Assembly: GCA_963978905.1 (NCBI GenBank)
Contig: OZ022258.1
Coordinates: forward strand, 43,570,591-43,634,590
Source of the DNA: Trichostrongylus colubriformis
Taxonomy: Eukaryota > Nematoda > Chromadorea > Rhabditida > Trichostrongylidae
Direction of reading: 5' to 3'
Length of the DNA stretch: 64,000 nucleotides
This document shows, in pieces, positions 34,251-43,673 of the stretch (position 1 is its first letter; each line of letters opens with the position of its first letter). Under the pieces are notes generated by a model that made no database searches, was not told the DNA's origin, and saw nothing but the letters and a program-made list of their open reading frames with translations. The position numbers and the translations under genes are program-made.

Positions 34251-35301
34251 TGCTAACTGTTTTTATAATGAATTCCTTAGCCTAATCTGTTGACCACTTC
34301 GTTTCCCTGATGGTACGTTGTTCTCTATGTCGGTACAGGAAAAGTCGGATAACTCTGGAACTTCCTCATTTCATTCGGTCGTAGCTTCCATCTAACGTAG
34401 CAGTATGAGTGCGGATTTCCGATGCTGGACCTACGAGACTGCTGCTCTCAGATAACTATTCGAACTAAACCATATCTTCAAAAGGATCGAAGCAATATTG
34501 GAGGCATTTAATTGAATTTTTTCGACCAAATGGTAAGATCTTCCCACGGTTCTTTGGAAAAAGGTTAGTTCGTGCCAGATATGCTCTTATCACCCATCGC
34601 CAGCTCCCGTGAGTCCAACGAGAGGGCGATTGATTTTGGCTGGGCTTCGTTGTGGGAGCACCATGCATGAGAATTCCATTCACAACCCTCATGAATACGA
34701 ACGCTTTTCCGGTCCATGTAGTGGCATGTTAGCACCAGTTCACGTGCTTGCAGTCGCAGTAACATATGAAGTGGCCCACCGATAATGTTTTAAATTATCA
34801 CAATTTAATGTGTCATCCATGCTGTGACTTGTAGGTAGATAACGCTGGCTAATCCGTGAATGCCGGAGATCTCTTCGTACATGCTTTCGATGTCAGTGGA
34901 CCAAGGGGAAAGCGACTGGCGTTGCCGGCTCCGCTGCGGTTAGCGCCATGCGTGAGGTTCTCATGGCGATTTATCAGGTTAGAGGGTACATTATTCCCGT
35001 TGTTTTCTTAGAATTGTGACATATGAACAAGGTGTCGCACCACAGCATAAGTTATGCCCGTTTGGTTATTAAAGCTTGATACCAACTTCACATACCTTAA
35101 TTTCAGAAGACGAAAGGACTGTGTACTCATTGACTGCGTTAATCTTCTGCGTCTTTCCATACGCTGCCCTCTTTAAGTATCGTCTTAGGTTTTCATCTTG
35201 AAGCTTTTGTGACCCACCTTGTTTCTTGTCCCTCTACTCTTTGCCCGCTCAAATTGAGAGATTTCTTTGATCACCGCTGACATTTACGACCCCCATCTCA
35301 G
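34251..35301. other. Unassigned stretch after copy B
   Basis: I see no supported gene. Open frames are short and overlap on both strands. No clear repeat structure was seen by eye. Confidence 0.35.
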
Positions 35302-35438
35302 CGGACCAAGTACGACCTTCGACGAGATTTCCCAATGGAGGCTTGAGCCTGCTTCTCCATCCCTCTCTTGATGAAGATGTCGAGGTGCTTGATAACATAA
35401 TATATCGCCAGCGACGATCTTATGAATATGTTGATAAG
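35302..35438 (+). CDS. Exon-like open segment, unknown protein
   Basis: The acceptor CCCCATCTCAG ends at 35301 and the donor AAG/GTAAGG lies at 35439. The 137 bases between are open in one frame (two leading bases, then 45 codons) and read naturally: LHPSLDEDVEVLDNIIY near the middle and QRRSYEYVDK at the end. A PIF/Harbinger-like MITE begins four bases after the donor GT. I could not find partner exons and do not recognise the protein, so it may be an isolated or pseudogene exon. Confidence 0.3.
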
Positions 35439-35442
35439 GTAA

Positions 35443-35614
35443 GGCCGCGTTCATACTTTGCACTGGCTGGGCATGGCTGTGGTCACGGGCACCGTGGCAG
35501 AGCGGTGCCGGAGAGGTGCAGCGGCGACGCAGGCATGAGAAAGGATGGCATGGCGGAGACGGAGAGACACGCAGCCAATCCCTGCCGCCGGCACCGCTAA
35601 GTATGAACGCAGCC
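35443..35614. repeat. PIF/Harbinger-like MITE (172 bp)
   Basis: The ends GGCCGCGTTCATACTT and AAGTATGAACGCAGCC are inverted, with TAA on both sides (35440-35442 and 35615-35617). A 3-bp TWA target and a GGCC...GTTCATAC end are characteristic of PIF/Harbinger MITEs. The interior is GC-rich (GGTGCCGG/CCGGCACC pair). Confidence 0.8.
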
Positions 35615-35699
35615 TAATTTATCGGAGCCGAGCTCTTTTAACTACTGGAGCATTTTTCATCTGACTTTGGGGTGCGGTACAATGCTGACAGCGTTCGGA

Positions 35700-36140
35700 T
35701 TCAAGTATGCTTCATATTCAATGAATGAGATCATTCTGCTTCATAATATCAAACATGGAAGCAAAGTTGTGAAGTCCTACGATGAAAGCGTGGCATGATG
35801 CTTGACGTCACCTCATGCCAAACCTAATCCTAAACGCTTCACGAATGACGGTCGCCGACCACCCTTGAAACTCTTCCTCTTTCTTTTCTTCTACGACACA
35901 TTCTTGTGAATTCGACTCCATTAGCACCTTAGGCAGTCGTCGTCATAGGGATGCAGCGCCGGTCTAACTCATTCGAAAACTTGTGTCTTCAAATCCAAAA
36001 TTTTGGAGGACGGTTCACTACCGGAGTTGGAAGGCATATGGCTCTCACGTTTCCATCATACGTTTTCACAATTTTACTTCCATATTCGAGATCATGAAGC
36101 AGAATGATACCAATCTGGGGCTTGGTGAGCATCTCAGACA
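35700..36140. repeat. Diverged inverted pair with coding-like words
   Basis: The plus strand near 35735-35800 reads MNEIILLHNIKHGSKVVKSY. The minus strand near 36130-36010 reads IGIILLHDLEYGSKIVKTYD and continues in the open frame 36258-35989. The two blocks are inverted copies of one ancestral segment. The family is not recognised; it may be a transposon arm. Confidence 0.4.
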
Positions 36141-36830
36141 TTCGGTCTGAGTTTGAAGAGGAAAAGTTGAAACTGTTGAAAAAAATGAATGACTTTCGTA
36201 TAAGCCGTGGACGTCGGGACGCTCCAATAGGGTCATGACGCGACAAGACGGAGCTCACTCCGCTTCAATTAAAAATGAACCCATCATGCAATGGGTACCC
36301 ATTTGGAGTGTCCTGATACCTTTCCCCGGCTGTGCTTCAAAATGTCTCATAACAATGCAAATATTTAATGAATGGCTCGCAAAATAGTTTTCACGCCTAT
36401 TATCTCTGCGGAGAAAGTCAGAATCGTGCTTACAGGCCATCGATTCTGCTTCGATGAGGATATTGTTGAGTCTGTCAAAGATACACCCACAAGATATATA
36501 CAAGAACCACATTCTGAATGCAACGCTGTGGAAGTACTGTGCTCTATAATTGTTGTTAGTTGGCTCTTACGCCGCTTGACTCACGCGAGAGGTTCGCATT
36601 TATACCAGTGACCACTTATTTCGCCTGCCGCGGAATAGCCACGGTCTGTTGCGATGCCCAGACTAACTTTGCTTCGGCATGTTGGTACTGACACATTCTC
36701 AGTACATGACTTTTGTCAACGTGAAAGTAACGTTACTTCTTCGAGGTTAGCTCTGGTCTGGACACAGAAAAACATATCACCACCTCATTATTAGGAAAAG
36801 TAGTATTGCATGCGGGTCGTCCACATGAGA

Positions 36831-37153
36831 TTAAAGGCACACTTTGCGATAATCAGATGGGTCGATTTACCCTTTTGGAACAGTAGATCCTCGAGTAAGG
36901 AGTCAGGCTGCACCTTTTTCGTGTCACTCCTGTGCGCTATCACGGCGCCTAACCTGCTCGAACCCACTCCGACGCCACCCATTTTGCTCAGAGGGTGCTC
37001 AAGTGGGTGGCGTGGGAGTGGGTTCGAGCGATGTAGCGCCATGATAGCGCACAGGGGTGACGCGAAAAAGGTGTAGCCTGACTCCTTACTCGAGGATCTA
37101 CTGTTCCGAAAGGGTAAATCGACCCATCTGATTATCGCGAAATGTGCCTTTAA
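36831..37153. repeat. TTAA-flanked palindromic MITE (323 bp)
   Basis: TTAAAGGCACACTTTGCGAT pairs with ATCGCGAAATGTGCCTTTAA. The arms pair through GGGTCGATTTACCC and CTCGAGTAAGGAGTCAGGCTG, leaving a short centre with CACCCATTTTGCTCAGAG. A related, degraded half may lie at 61230-61450. Confidence 0.85.
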
Positions 37154-37271
37154 TCACTCATATTTCTATCTTTTCTCTGGCAATTAAGATGGGCAAGGAG
37201 TTGTACAATCCGTGCATTTTTCACCACTTGTCGCACCTTAGAGAGCGAGTGAATGAATAAATAGCTTAATA

Positions 37272-37787
37272 TTAGGTTGGACGGGAAGTTCTGGGACACT
37301 TTTTGTTTTTTCCTGTAGAAACCTGTAAAGCTTCGGGAGCATTTGGTAGTGGGGGGTATATGAAGCGTCTGAAAAGGGCTTCTGAATAGCACATTCATAT
37401 TCTCTACGGCTTCAACTAGCAGTGAATTTACGGCAATTTCGCGAAAGGTGCGAAATTCACGAACACCGCCTCGGTTCCTCAGCATGCGAGGCCACTAACA
37501 AAATTAACCAGTCGATGGACCCAGGTACTGTCTCTCATATGGCGGCAGCCCGATGACTCGATCGGCTCAAATTGGAACAGGAAAAATTTCAAAAAATTGC
37601 ATTGAGAAAAAAACTTTTTTTTTTGAAAATTTTCAAAAAAATAGGAAACTGTTACCATCCAACACGACAGCCACTGCCGATCTCTACTGCAGGCAATTGG
37701 ACACCGGAGCGGCAAAACTTACCGGAAAAATGGACCAAGACCAAGGTTTTTCTCACAAGGTGTCCCAGAACTTCCCGTCCAACCTAA
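37272..37787. mobile_element. Mariner-like non-autonomous element (516 bp)
   Basis: 28-bp inverted ends (37272-37299 and 37760-37787) begin TTAGGTTGGACGGGAAGTTC, with TA on both sides (37270-37271, 37788-37789). The ends resemble those of the deleted mariner at 24200. A weak minus-strand reading near 37380-37290 recalls the C-terminal part of mariner transposases, but no DDD residues are seen. Confidence 0.85.
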
Positions 37788-37983
37788 TAGATGCTATCCT
37801 AATGACTATGGGAGAGACATTTTATCATAATCGATTATTCATATGATGTATCTATAAGATAGTGGCTTACTAATCATGCAAAACATGCGAATGTTCAACG
37901 ACGAACAAGTTTGACATTTCAACTCTGAGTATTCAACAGTCTGTGGAACGCCCCCCCCCCACCCTCCTCCCCGTGTATAATTA

Positions 37984-38724
37984 CAGGGGGTGCCAAAAAA
38001 AGTAATTTTGTCTCGTCCACTTTCACCCCACTTTAGTGGAACTACAGCAAATTCTCTTGAGGTATTCACATCCCCAGATTCAAGAGCAGACCTCACTCTA
38101 TCACTATACTCCGTGGCAGCCTTCTGCACGAGCAGGAACGGGAGCGAGGAAATAGTGAACAAGATGTGTCACCTCAACTGGGCAAAATCCGAAATTTCGT
38201 CGCCCCCGTTCACAACCCTGCTGAGGTCCGTTCACTCTGGGTACCTACGGGGAGTCATACTGGGTGGTGATCTTTAACATTCCTTTTTTTCCAGGTTCCC
38301 AGCGCCCTTCGTTTCCAAGAACCAAAACGTGCACTTACCACTGAAACCCCTCCAGAGGCGGATTTGGGCATGAAAATGATACTTCGGATCATAGCAGCCT
38401 TGTCCAAGCAGCAGGGACTCTGTGACTTCCATGAACCGAAGGGCCAATCGTTAGGAAGCTTCCCACAAAAGACCTACCATGGAACCCGGCTCCACTGTTT
38501 TAAGGGGACCTTGATACCGTGGGTGCTCCGAAGCCCGACTGCGCCGCTTATAGGTTCTATATTTTTATGAAAATGGAAGTAGCGAGTCTCAGCTTGTTCC
38601 TGCTTTTAGAGAAACATTTCGGGAATATTTTGCTCCAATACTTTCATTTCTTTCGTTTCCCTATGTTTTGTATGATTGGGAGATGTGAGCCGTGGGCAAA
38701 ATTACTTTTTTTTGGCACCCCCTG
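37984..38724. mobile_element. Tc1/mariner-type non-autonomous element (741 bp)
   Basis: The ends CAGGGGGTGCCAAAAAAAGT and ACTTTTTTTTGGCACCCCCTG are inverted, with TA outside each end (37982-37983 and 38725-38726). No transposase is visible inside. The interior (38010-38280) has an open frame in both directions, but I recognise nothing in it. Confidence 0.75.
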
Positions 38725-38726
38725 TA

Positions 38727-40258
38727 TAGCTCCGCTTTTTGGGTAAATCCGGTGGTAAGTACCATGTACGAAGATTAAATTCCCTACCACCATAAGTAAA
38801 TACGCTGAAAATGAAAACGGTCAGTGAAGATCATAGAAAATTTGAAAGCCCTTGGGAAACCGTTCATTACTTCCTTCCTCTACCTACTTGAAGAATTGTT
38901 CGAACTTTATGGATGTGTGACAAGTGGAAGGCGCCAGAGAACTGAAATACTTCCGAGACATGTACAACTTCCTGTTTTTGAAATACATATACGTTGTATG
39001 TACAGCAAATTGGAATGCGCCTGTTAGATTTGAAAGTTTCTGTATCCTTTATTTCGTAAAATAAAACGGAACATATGAATCACAATGAGATCATTTACTG
39101 TGGAAGAAACAACGATTTAATAGACCCCTTTTCAAAGGGTTCATTACACTAATTTAATACAATACACGATATACACCGAACGAGAAATGAAATGAGCATA
39201 CAAGGACCGCAGTATAGTAGTGAACGGCTCTGAACAAATTATGCTAAGGCACTCGTTTTCTACAGTATCCGTGAAGGGTAGTGAGGTGAGAACCCTGAGC
39301 AGCAAATATTTTCAGATTAAAAATTTAAAACTGTAGGGGAAATGAATGAAAAACGCATAGAAAGTAAAATACATAGAGGTGGAGTGATGCTATCTTCGCA
39401 TGTAACGGCTGGGCAAGATATAACAACGATGACAAGAACATATAGTGAATCGATCTTAGATACGGATTCAGTCTGCAGGCGATTGTTTGAATACAAATTT
39501 CACGATCAATCACTAGTCTTTGATTATCGACGCTCTCCAGGCATTATCAAGAGCTAAATTCTGAAAGCAGCCCATCGATATCTTCACAGAGCTGAATCAC
39601 CTACAGCGATCTGTCCACTCCTATGTGGAAACCGTGCCCAGCCGCGAAGTGTGGAGCAGAGAACTGTGGGCGAATGGTGGAAACCGTTTCGATGTGTACA
39701 CGTCATGAGTGTTGAGCAGTCATGGGAAGGCTTTGTTGTCTTGAACAAAACACTGGCGAGAGAAAAACCGACTCTCGCTTGACCGGCGTGAGATTTTTTT
39801 CTGAAATACCAAAAATTCAATGTTCCTTCCTTTCGCAACAGACTTTTGAAGGCAGGTGCGTTGCCGTGCCCATACAGTCTTCGTATAACGTAGTAATTCA
39901 CTATTAAAAGCCCTTTTGCGATAAAGAACCCGCGCATCTGACATTCGTTTGAAAAGCACCCAAAGTCAGCCATTAAAGGGTTAGAGCCACTTTTGGTAGA
40001 TAACGAGAATAGCTTTTTCACCACTTCCTCAATAAAAACGTTGCTTTGTTTTCAAAGTTCATCGATCCTCGGGAAACATGTGCAGTTCTGTATGAGCAAA
40101 TTATGGCAAACTGTGAAGGATATATTTTTGACTTTTGATCACAATAAAGGTCACTCGTTCACTTGTAACTTGTGAAGGATATTATTGGAAATTCTGAGCC
40201 ATATGCACCAAATCGAAACCGAAGAAAAACAGCTCATACTGCGTAATTCCACTGTGCT
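38727..40258. other. Unassigned stretch
   Basis: A 146-codon minus-strand open frame (40024-39584) is the longest here but lacks clear splice sites or motifs. Overlapping frames on the other strand suggest chance. No repeat ends were recognised. Confidence 0.3.
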
Positions 40259-40750
40259 TTAAAGGCATATTCCAGGATTATTAGGATATCACATCTCCTG
40301 CCGTGGATGGATAGTTCGACCCAAGACACGTAGGTTGTACCTTTACCGAGGCGTGGGGGTCAGTTCCTGGAGCGTGCAGAATCAAAGAATCTAGCGCAAC
40401 AGCTCGGCCCCGCCCATCCCAGCAGGGGGTGTGTTGCAAGTATTCCGGTGCTTAGTGTGGGGTAGGTCCCTCAGTAGTGGGTTTACTTCACCAGACGATT
40501 GCTTGACTGCCAGTTTCAAGATCTTGACCACGTAGCTGGTCTACCTATGTCAAAGATAAGAGTCGAAGAGTAAAGGCAGACCCCCGGCTGGGGTGGGCGG
40601 GGCCGAGCTGTTGCGCTGATTCTTTGGCTCTGCACGCTCCAGAAACTGACCCTCACACCTCGGTAGAGGTGCAGTCTACGTGGCTTGGGTCAAACTATCC
40701 ATCCACGGCAGGAGATGTGATATCCCAATAATCCTGGGATATGCCTTTAA
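40259..40750. repeat. TTAA-flanked palindromic MITE (492 bp)
   Basis: TTAAAGGCATATTCCAGGAT and ATCCTGGGATATGCCTTTAA are inverted, flanked by TTAA. The arms exceed 180 bases and include GGATAGTTTGACCC-type and GCTCGGCCCCGCCCA blocks that pair with GGGCGGGGCCGAGC. It shares its terminal 25 bases with the element at 22113. Confidence 0.85.
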
Positions 40751-40909
40751 TAGCTGGCTGGTGAAGTCAGTAAAGGGATCCTAAGTGAAGGGTAACACTT
40801 AGAATGGACAGGAATCTGCGCCTCACTCTACTACTTGAATTCAAAGTCATTCTCTCGATTACTCATTCTCTTGAAGCACCTCCAAACTGCGTCTCGTTCC
40901 GGAACTTAC

Positions 40910-41203
40910 TTTATTATATCGAATAGTAGATGATTTTTGCGACATTTTCTTTGAAATTTCTGGAAGTTTTCTGGAAATTTGTGTGGGGTCCATGACAATT
41001 CGCCCGGATTGTTTCACTCCCTTTGTCAGCCATGAAATGAAGTTTTTTGGACTGTCCCTCACCGCAGGGTAACGAGGAGGCGCAGTCAGTATCACGCGGA
41101 GATGATTTCGATTTGATAAGTTATTATATTTACTCATTTCTATTGTTTTATATTTCTCTCGATTTGAATCCATTGATTTGGAAGTTCTACTAAGCACTCT
41201 CAA
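40910..41203 (-). CDS. Exon-like open segment downstream of the PPPPY gene
   Basis: The minus strand is open from 41203 and reaches an excellent donor (AAA/GTAAGTTCC) at 40910. Within it are MDSNREKYKTIEMSKYNN, APPRYPAVRDSPKNFISW and PTQISRKLPEISKKM. Composition is basic and Ser-rich without hydrophobic segments. It begins about 150 bases after the stop of the membrane-protein gene, so it may be the first exon of the next gene or an alternative tail. Partner exons below 40900 were not found, and the MITE at 40259-40750 may hide them. The protein is not recognised. Confidence 0.35.
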
Positions 41204-41355
41204 TTTTTGAACAGAAATAAAATGATTTCCAAGAAATGTGGGTCCAGTTCCTAATGCAAAACTTGGATGCGAGCAAGAATGAAATTTTAAAAAAATGCTA
41301 CAAAAATATTTGTAAGGCCTAAAATCAAGAGGGTTATGCTATTAAAGTGCTCACT

Positions 41356-41861
41356 TCAGACTGGACTCGCATCAGGTGGAGAAGAAGGCATACGAATCGC
41401 CACTTCGTAGGGAGGAGGTGGGCCTTGAGGAACACCACATATCCACATATCTTCCGCGAGTGATTCACTTAATCCTGACTCTGAAAAATTTATTTTTTCG
41501 ACATTTTTATACTGGTAGCCACGACACCTTCCAAATTAACCTTGTGTTTGTGGAGTTTGTGATTGGGATCGGTCGGCGTACTGGCTGTAGATGCGACAAC
41601 CGAATGTGAAAAGGAATACTATGAAGAAGATACCTATTGTGACGCCAGCTGCCACTCCACTGCTCACCGATGAATGTTCTGAAAAAGGATATATAACACA
41701 CAGAACGGAGAATTAACCACATAAATAAAGAATGTAATGGACTGTGATAGAGACTGGTAAAATGAACGGTTGAGCGTCAACGGTTCAGCAGCTGTAGTGT
41801 TGGCACGGATGGCCTGTGGGCACCCTTTTATCCAACAGGGGAAGGTTTCACAGCTTCCATG
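41356..41861 (-). CDS. 3' exons of a single-pass membrane protein with Cys-rich ectodomain and PPPPY tail
   Basis: Three minus-strand exons join in frame: 41861-41768 (94 nt), 41678-41541 (138 nt) and 41480-41356 (125 nt), with introns of 89 and 60 bases. Acceptors are CTTCCCAG, CTTTTTCAG and ATTTTTCAG; donors GTTCAT (weak) and GTTAAT. The first exon encodes GSCETFPCWIKGCPQAIRAN, a Cys-rich stretch with an NTT glycosylation site just after. The second encodes SSGVAAGVTIG then IFFIVFLFTFGCRIYSQYAD, one membrane helix with a stop-transfer end. The third encodes EDMWICGVPQGPPPPYEVAI and a Pro/Ser-rich end before TGA. Type I topology with a cytoplasmic PPxY motif suggests binding to WW-domain proteins such as NEDD4-type ligases. 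The layout recalls Shisa, WBP1 or VOPP1-like proteins. The 5' exons were not found; the signal-peptide exon at 52340 ends in a compatible phase but is far away. Confidence 0.6.
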
Positions 41862-43081
41862 CTGGGAAGGAGCGTATGAGAAAGGCTAGAAAAGCGAAGA
41901 CGCTTTATAGACTTTTCTTTTCTTCTCATAGAAGCAACCTCGCGCAGCGTCCTTTCTGAGGCATCAAAAGTTTATGAGAGCTGAAGGTTTTCTAAGTATA
42001 ATACGTTGGTCAGAAATCCTTAAATGAAGCTCTATTTGATTAGTTATCTGTCATATCGAGGAAGCGTTGGAAGGTTTGTAGGTCGCGGGCGGATAACACA
42101 GTGTTGAATAAAAATTTTTTAGCATTTCAATGAATTTTGGAGCTTAAAGAAAAGTCATATGGCGACTTATCTTTCAGAATGGGGTCGCTCTATCGAGGGA
42201 ACTTTAAACGCGACCAACTGCCTGGGTACGATGCTTGATGCTGAAGGAGTGCTTTTTCGGTGGCGGAGGGGTGATTTTTGAATGCTGTACATAGTATGGC
42301 TTTACATACAAATCTAACATGTCGATAACGTACCGTATATGATACCTTAATGGTCTTGTTAGCTCTTTTTACCAAATTCTGCCTCCCTCCCCCCCCCCCT
42401 TCGCCGTCTTCTGAAAACCTCGGAATGATGTGCACATTATCCGTGCACAGCTTTGCCGAACGAGGTTTTCAGGTGGATCAATTTTATTAGCGACCACTCT
42501 GTCGCACATTATACTAACAAGAGTCGGTAGCGACGTCCTACCACTCTTGGTGGATCACGGGGGCCCCGAAGACGACGAAAGGGTCGAAAGTCACCACTAA
42601 TGAAACTGATCCTCGTTCGGCAAAGCGGTACACGGCTATTTTTACCGTTAACATCCAACAAGTTGCCCACCCCCCCCCCCCCCCCCCCCACGTCCTTCGC
42701 CGTCATAAGTAACAGCACCGCTTTTGAGCCCTTTATCGAATATGTAAATTGCTGCTTATCATTCTACCATATAAATACTCAGACTCACTCTCGTGATGTT
42801 CATTAACGTAGTACCGATCCCAGGTGACTGGCCTATAGGTATGATATGGCCACAATGCTTGCATACTGGCATTCGAGGCCAGACTATCTGAAAAAGTAAA
42901 TTATTACTCAGGTTCCTCGAGGATTCGCAAGTCGATATGAAGATATACCGATCATTAAGAAAATTAAAAGCCCTGCATTAGGAAAAATTAAAAACTCAAA
43001 AACACGGAAGAGACATCAAAGAGAAAGAAAGGAAACAAAGACGTAAATGGACTTCCATAGATAAAGTAAAAGCCATATGTC
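41862..43081. other. Unassigned stretch with two poly-C tracts
   Basis: Poly-C runs lie at about 42389-42400 and 42670-42689 (20 C in a row). Between them, CGAGGTTTTCAG and CTTTGCCGAACGAGG-type words recur in inverted form (42410-42470 and 42605-42640), suggesting a repeat. Upstream exons of the PPPPY gene should lie beyond 41861, but none is convincing here. Confidence 0.35.
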
Positions 43082-43290
43082 CTAAATCGCGTTCAGAAAA
43101 AACACATTCAAACTGGCTGATTGGTCTAACAACTTCCTGACGACAAATAACATCAGAAATAACAACAATGGCCAGGGAGCCATGAGCGGCAGCGAGAAGA
43201 ACATATGTTCATAGAAATGAGAGAATTCTGATAATGTTAGATGTGATATATCATGCACTGATTTCTCTACAATACAGCCAACCGGCATTT
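43082..43290 (-). CDS. Exon-like open segment with hydrophobic C-terminus
   Basis: The minus strand has a strong acceptor (GATGATTTTTCAG) ending at 43291, then an open frame of 69 codons to the TAG at 43084-43082. It reads MPVGCIVEKSVHDISHLTLS and later APWPLLLFLMLFVVRKLL. A hydrophobic segment close to the end suggests a membrane anchor or GPI signal. No partner exons or family are recognised. Confidence 0.3.
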
Positions 43291-43383
43291 CTGAAAAATC
43301 ATCGAAAGACATGGCAATATGCCTCCAAGTTCTCTCTTCATGGAACCTCGTTTACTTACTGATTGTTATTACTTGTCGATTAG

Positions 43384-43673
43384 ATGTTTGTTATGCCACA
43401 CGAGATTCTTAAGTGGAACTTTTATTCGTGGCCCAACGTTGCAACCGTTTCGTCATCTTCAGAGGCCGAGAGTTTCACCGCTTGTGGAGAGCGTGAGATC
43501 ACAGCCACAGTAAGTAGTGTTAGTATGAGTGAATATACTTCAATCCATTTAGTGAATTCACTCATACTAACACTACTTACTGTGGCTGTGAGCTCACGCT
43601 AAAGAATACGAAACGATCGAAACGTTTGGCCATGAAGGTTCCGTTGAAGAACCTCGGGTGGCATAACAAACAT
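43384..43673. repeat. Foldback of two Penelope-type terminal segments with a 44-bp perfect-type hairpin
   Basis: Inner arms 43491-43534 and 43556-43599 are inverse copies with one mismatch and a 21-base loop. Outer arms pair GTTTGTTATGCCACACGAG with CTCGGGTGGCATAACAAAC. On the minus strand the left half contains CTGAAGATGACGAAACGGTT, the same type of end motif as the Penelope element in gene B. This suggests two head-to-head terminal repeats. Confidence 0.7.

Noticed and set aside
39584..40024. 146-codon minus open frame
   Set aside because: Long, but without acceptor, donor or recognisable motif, and overlapped by another minus frame and a plus frame; left as unassigned.
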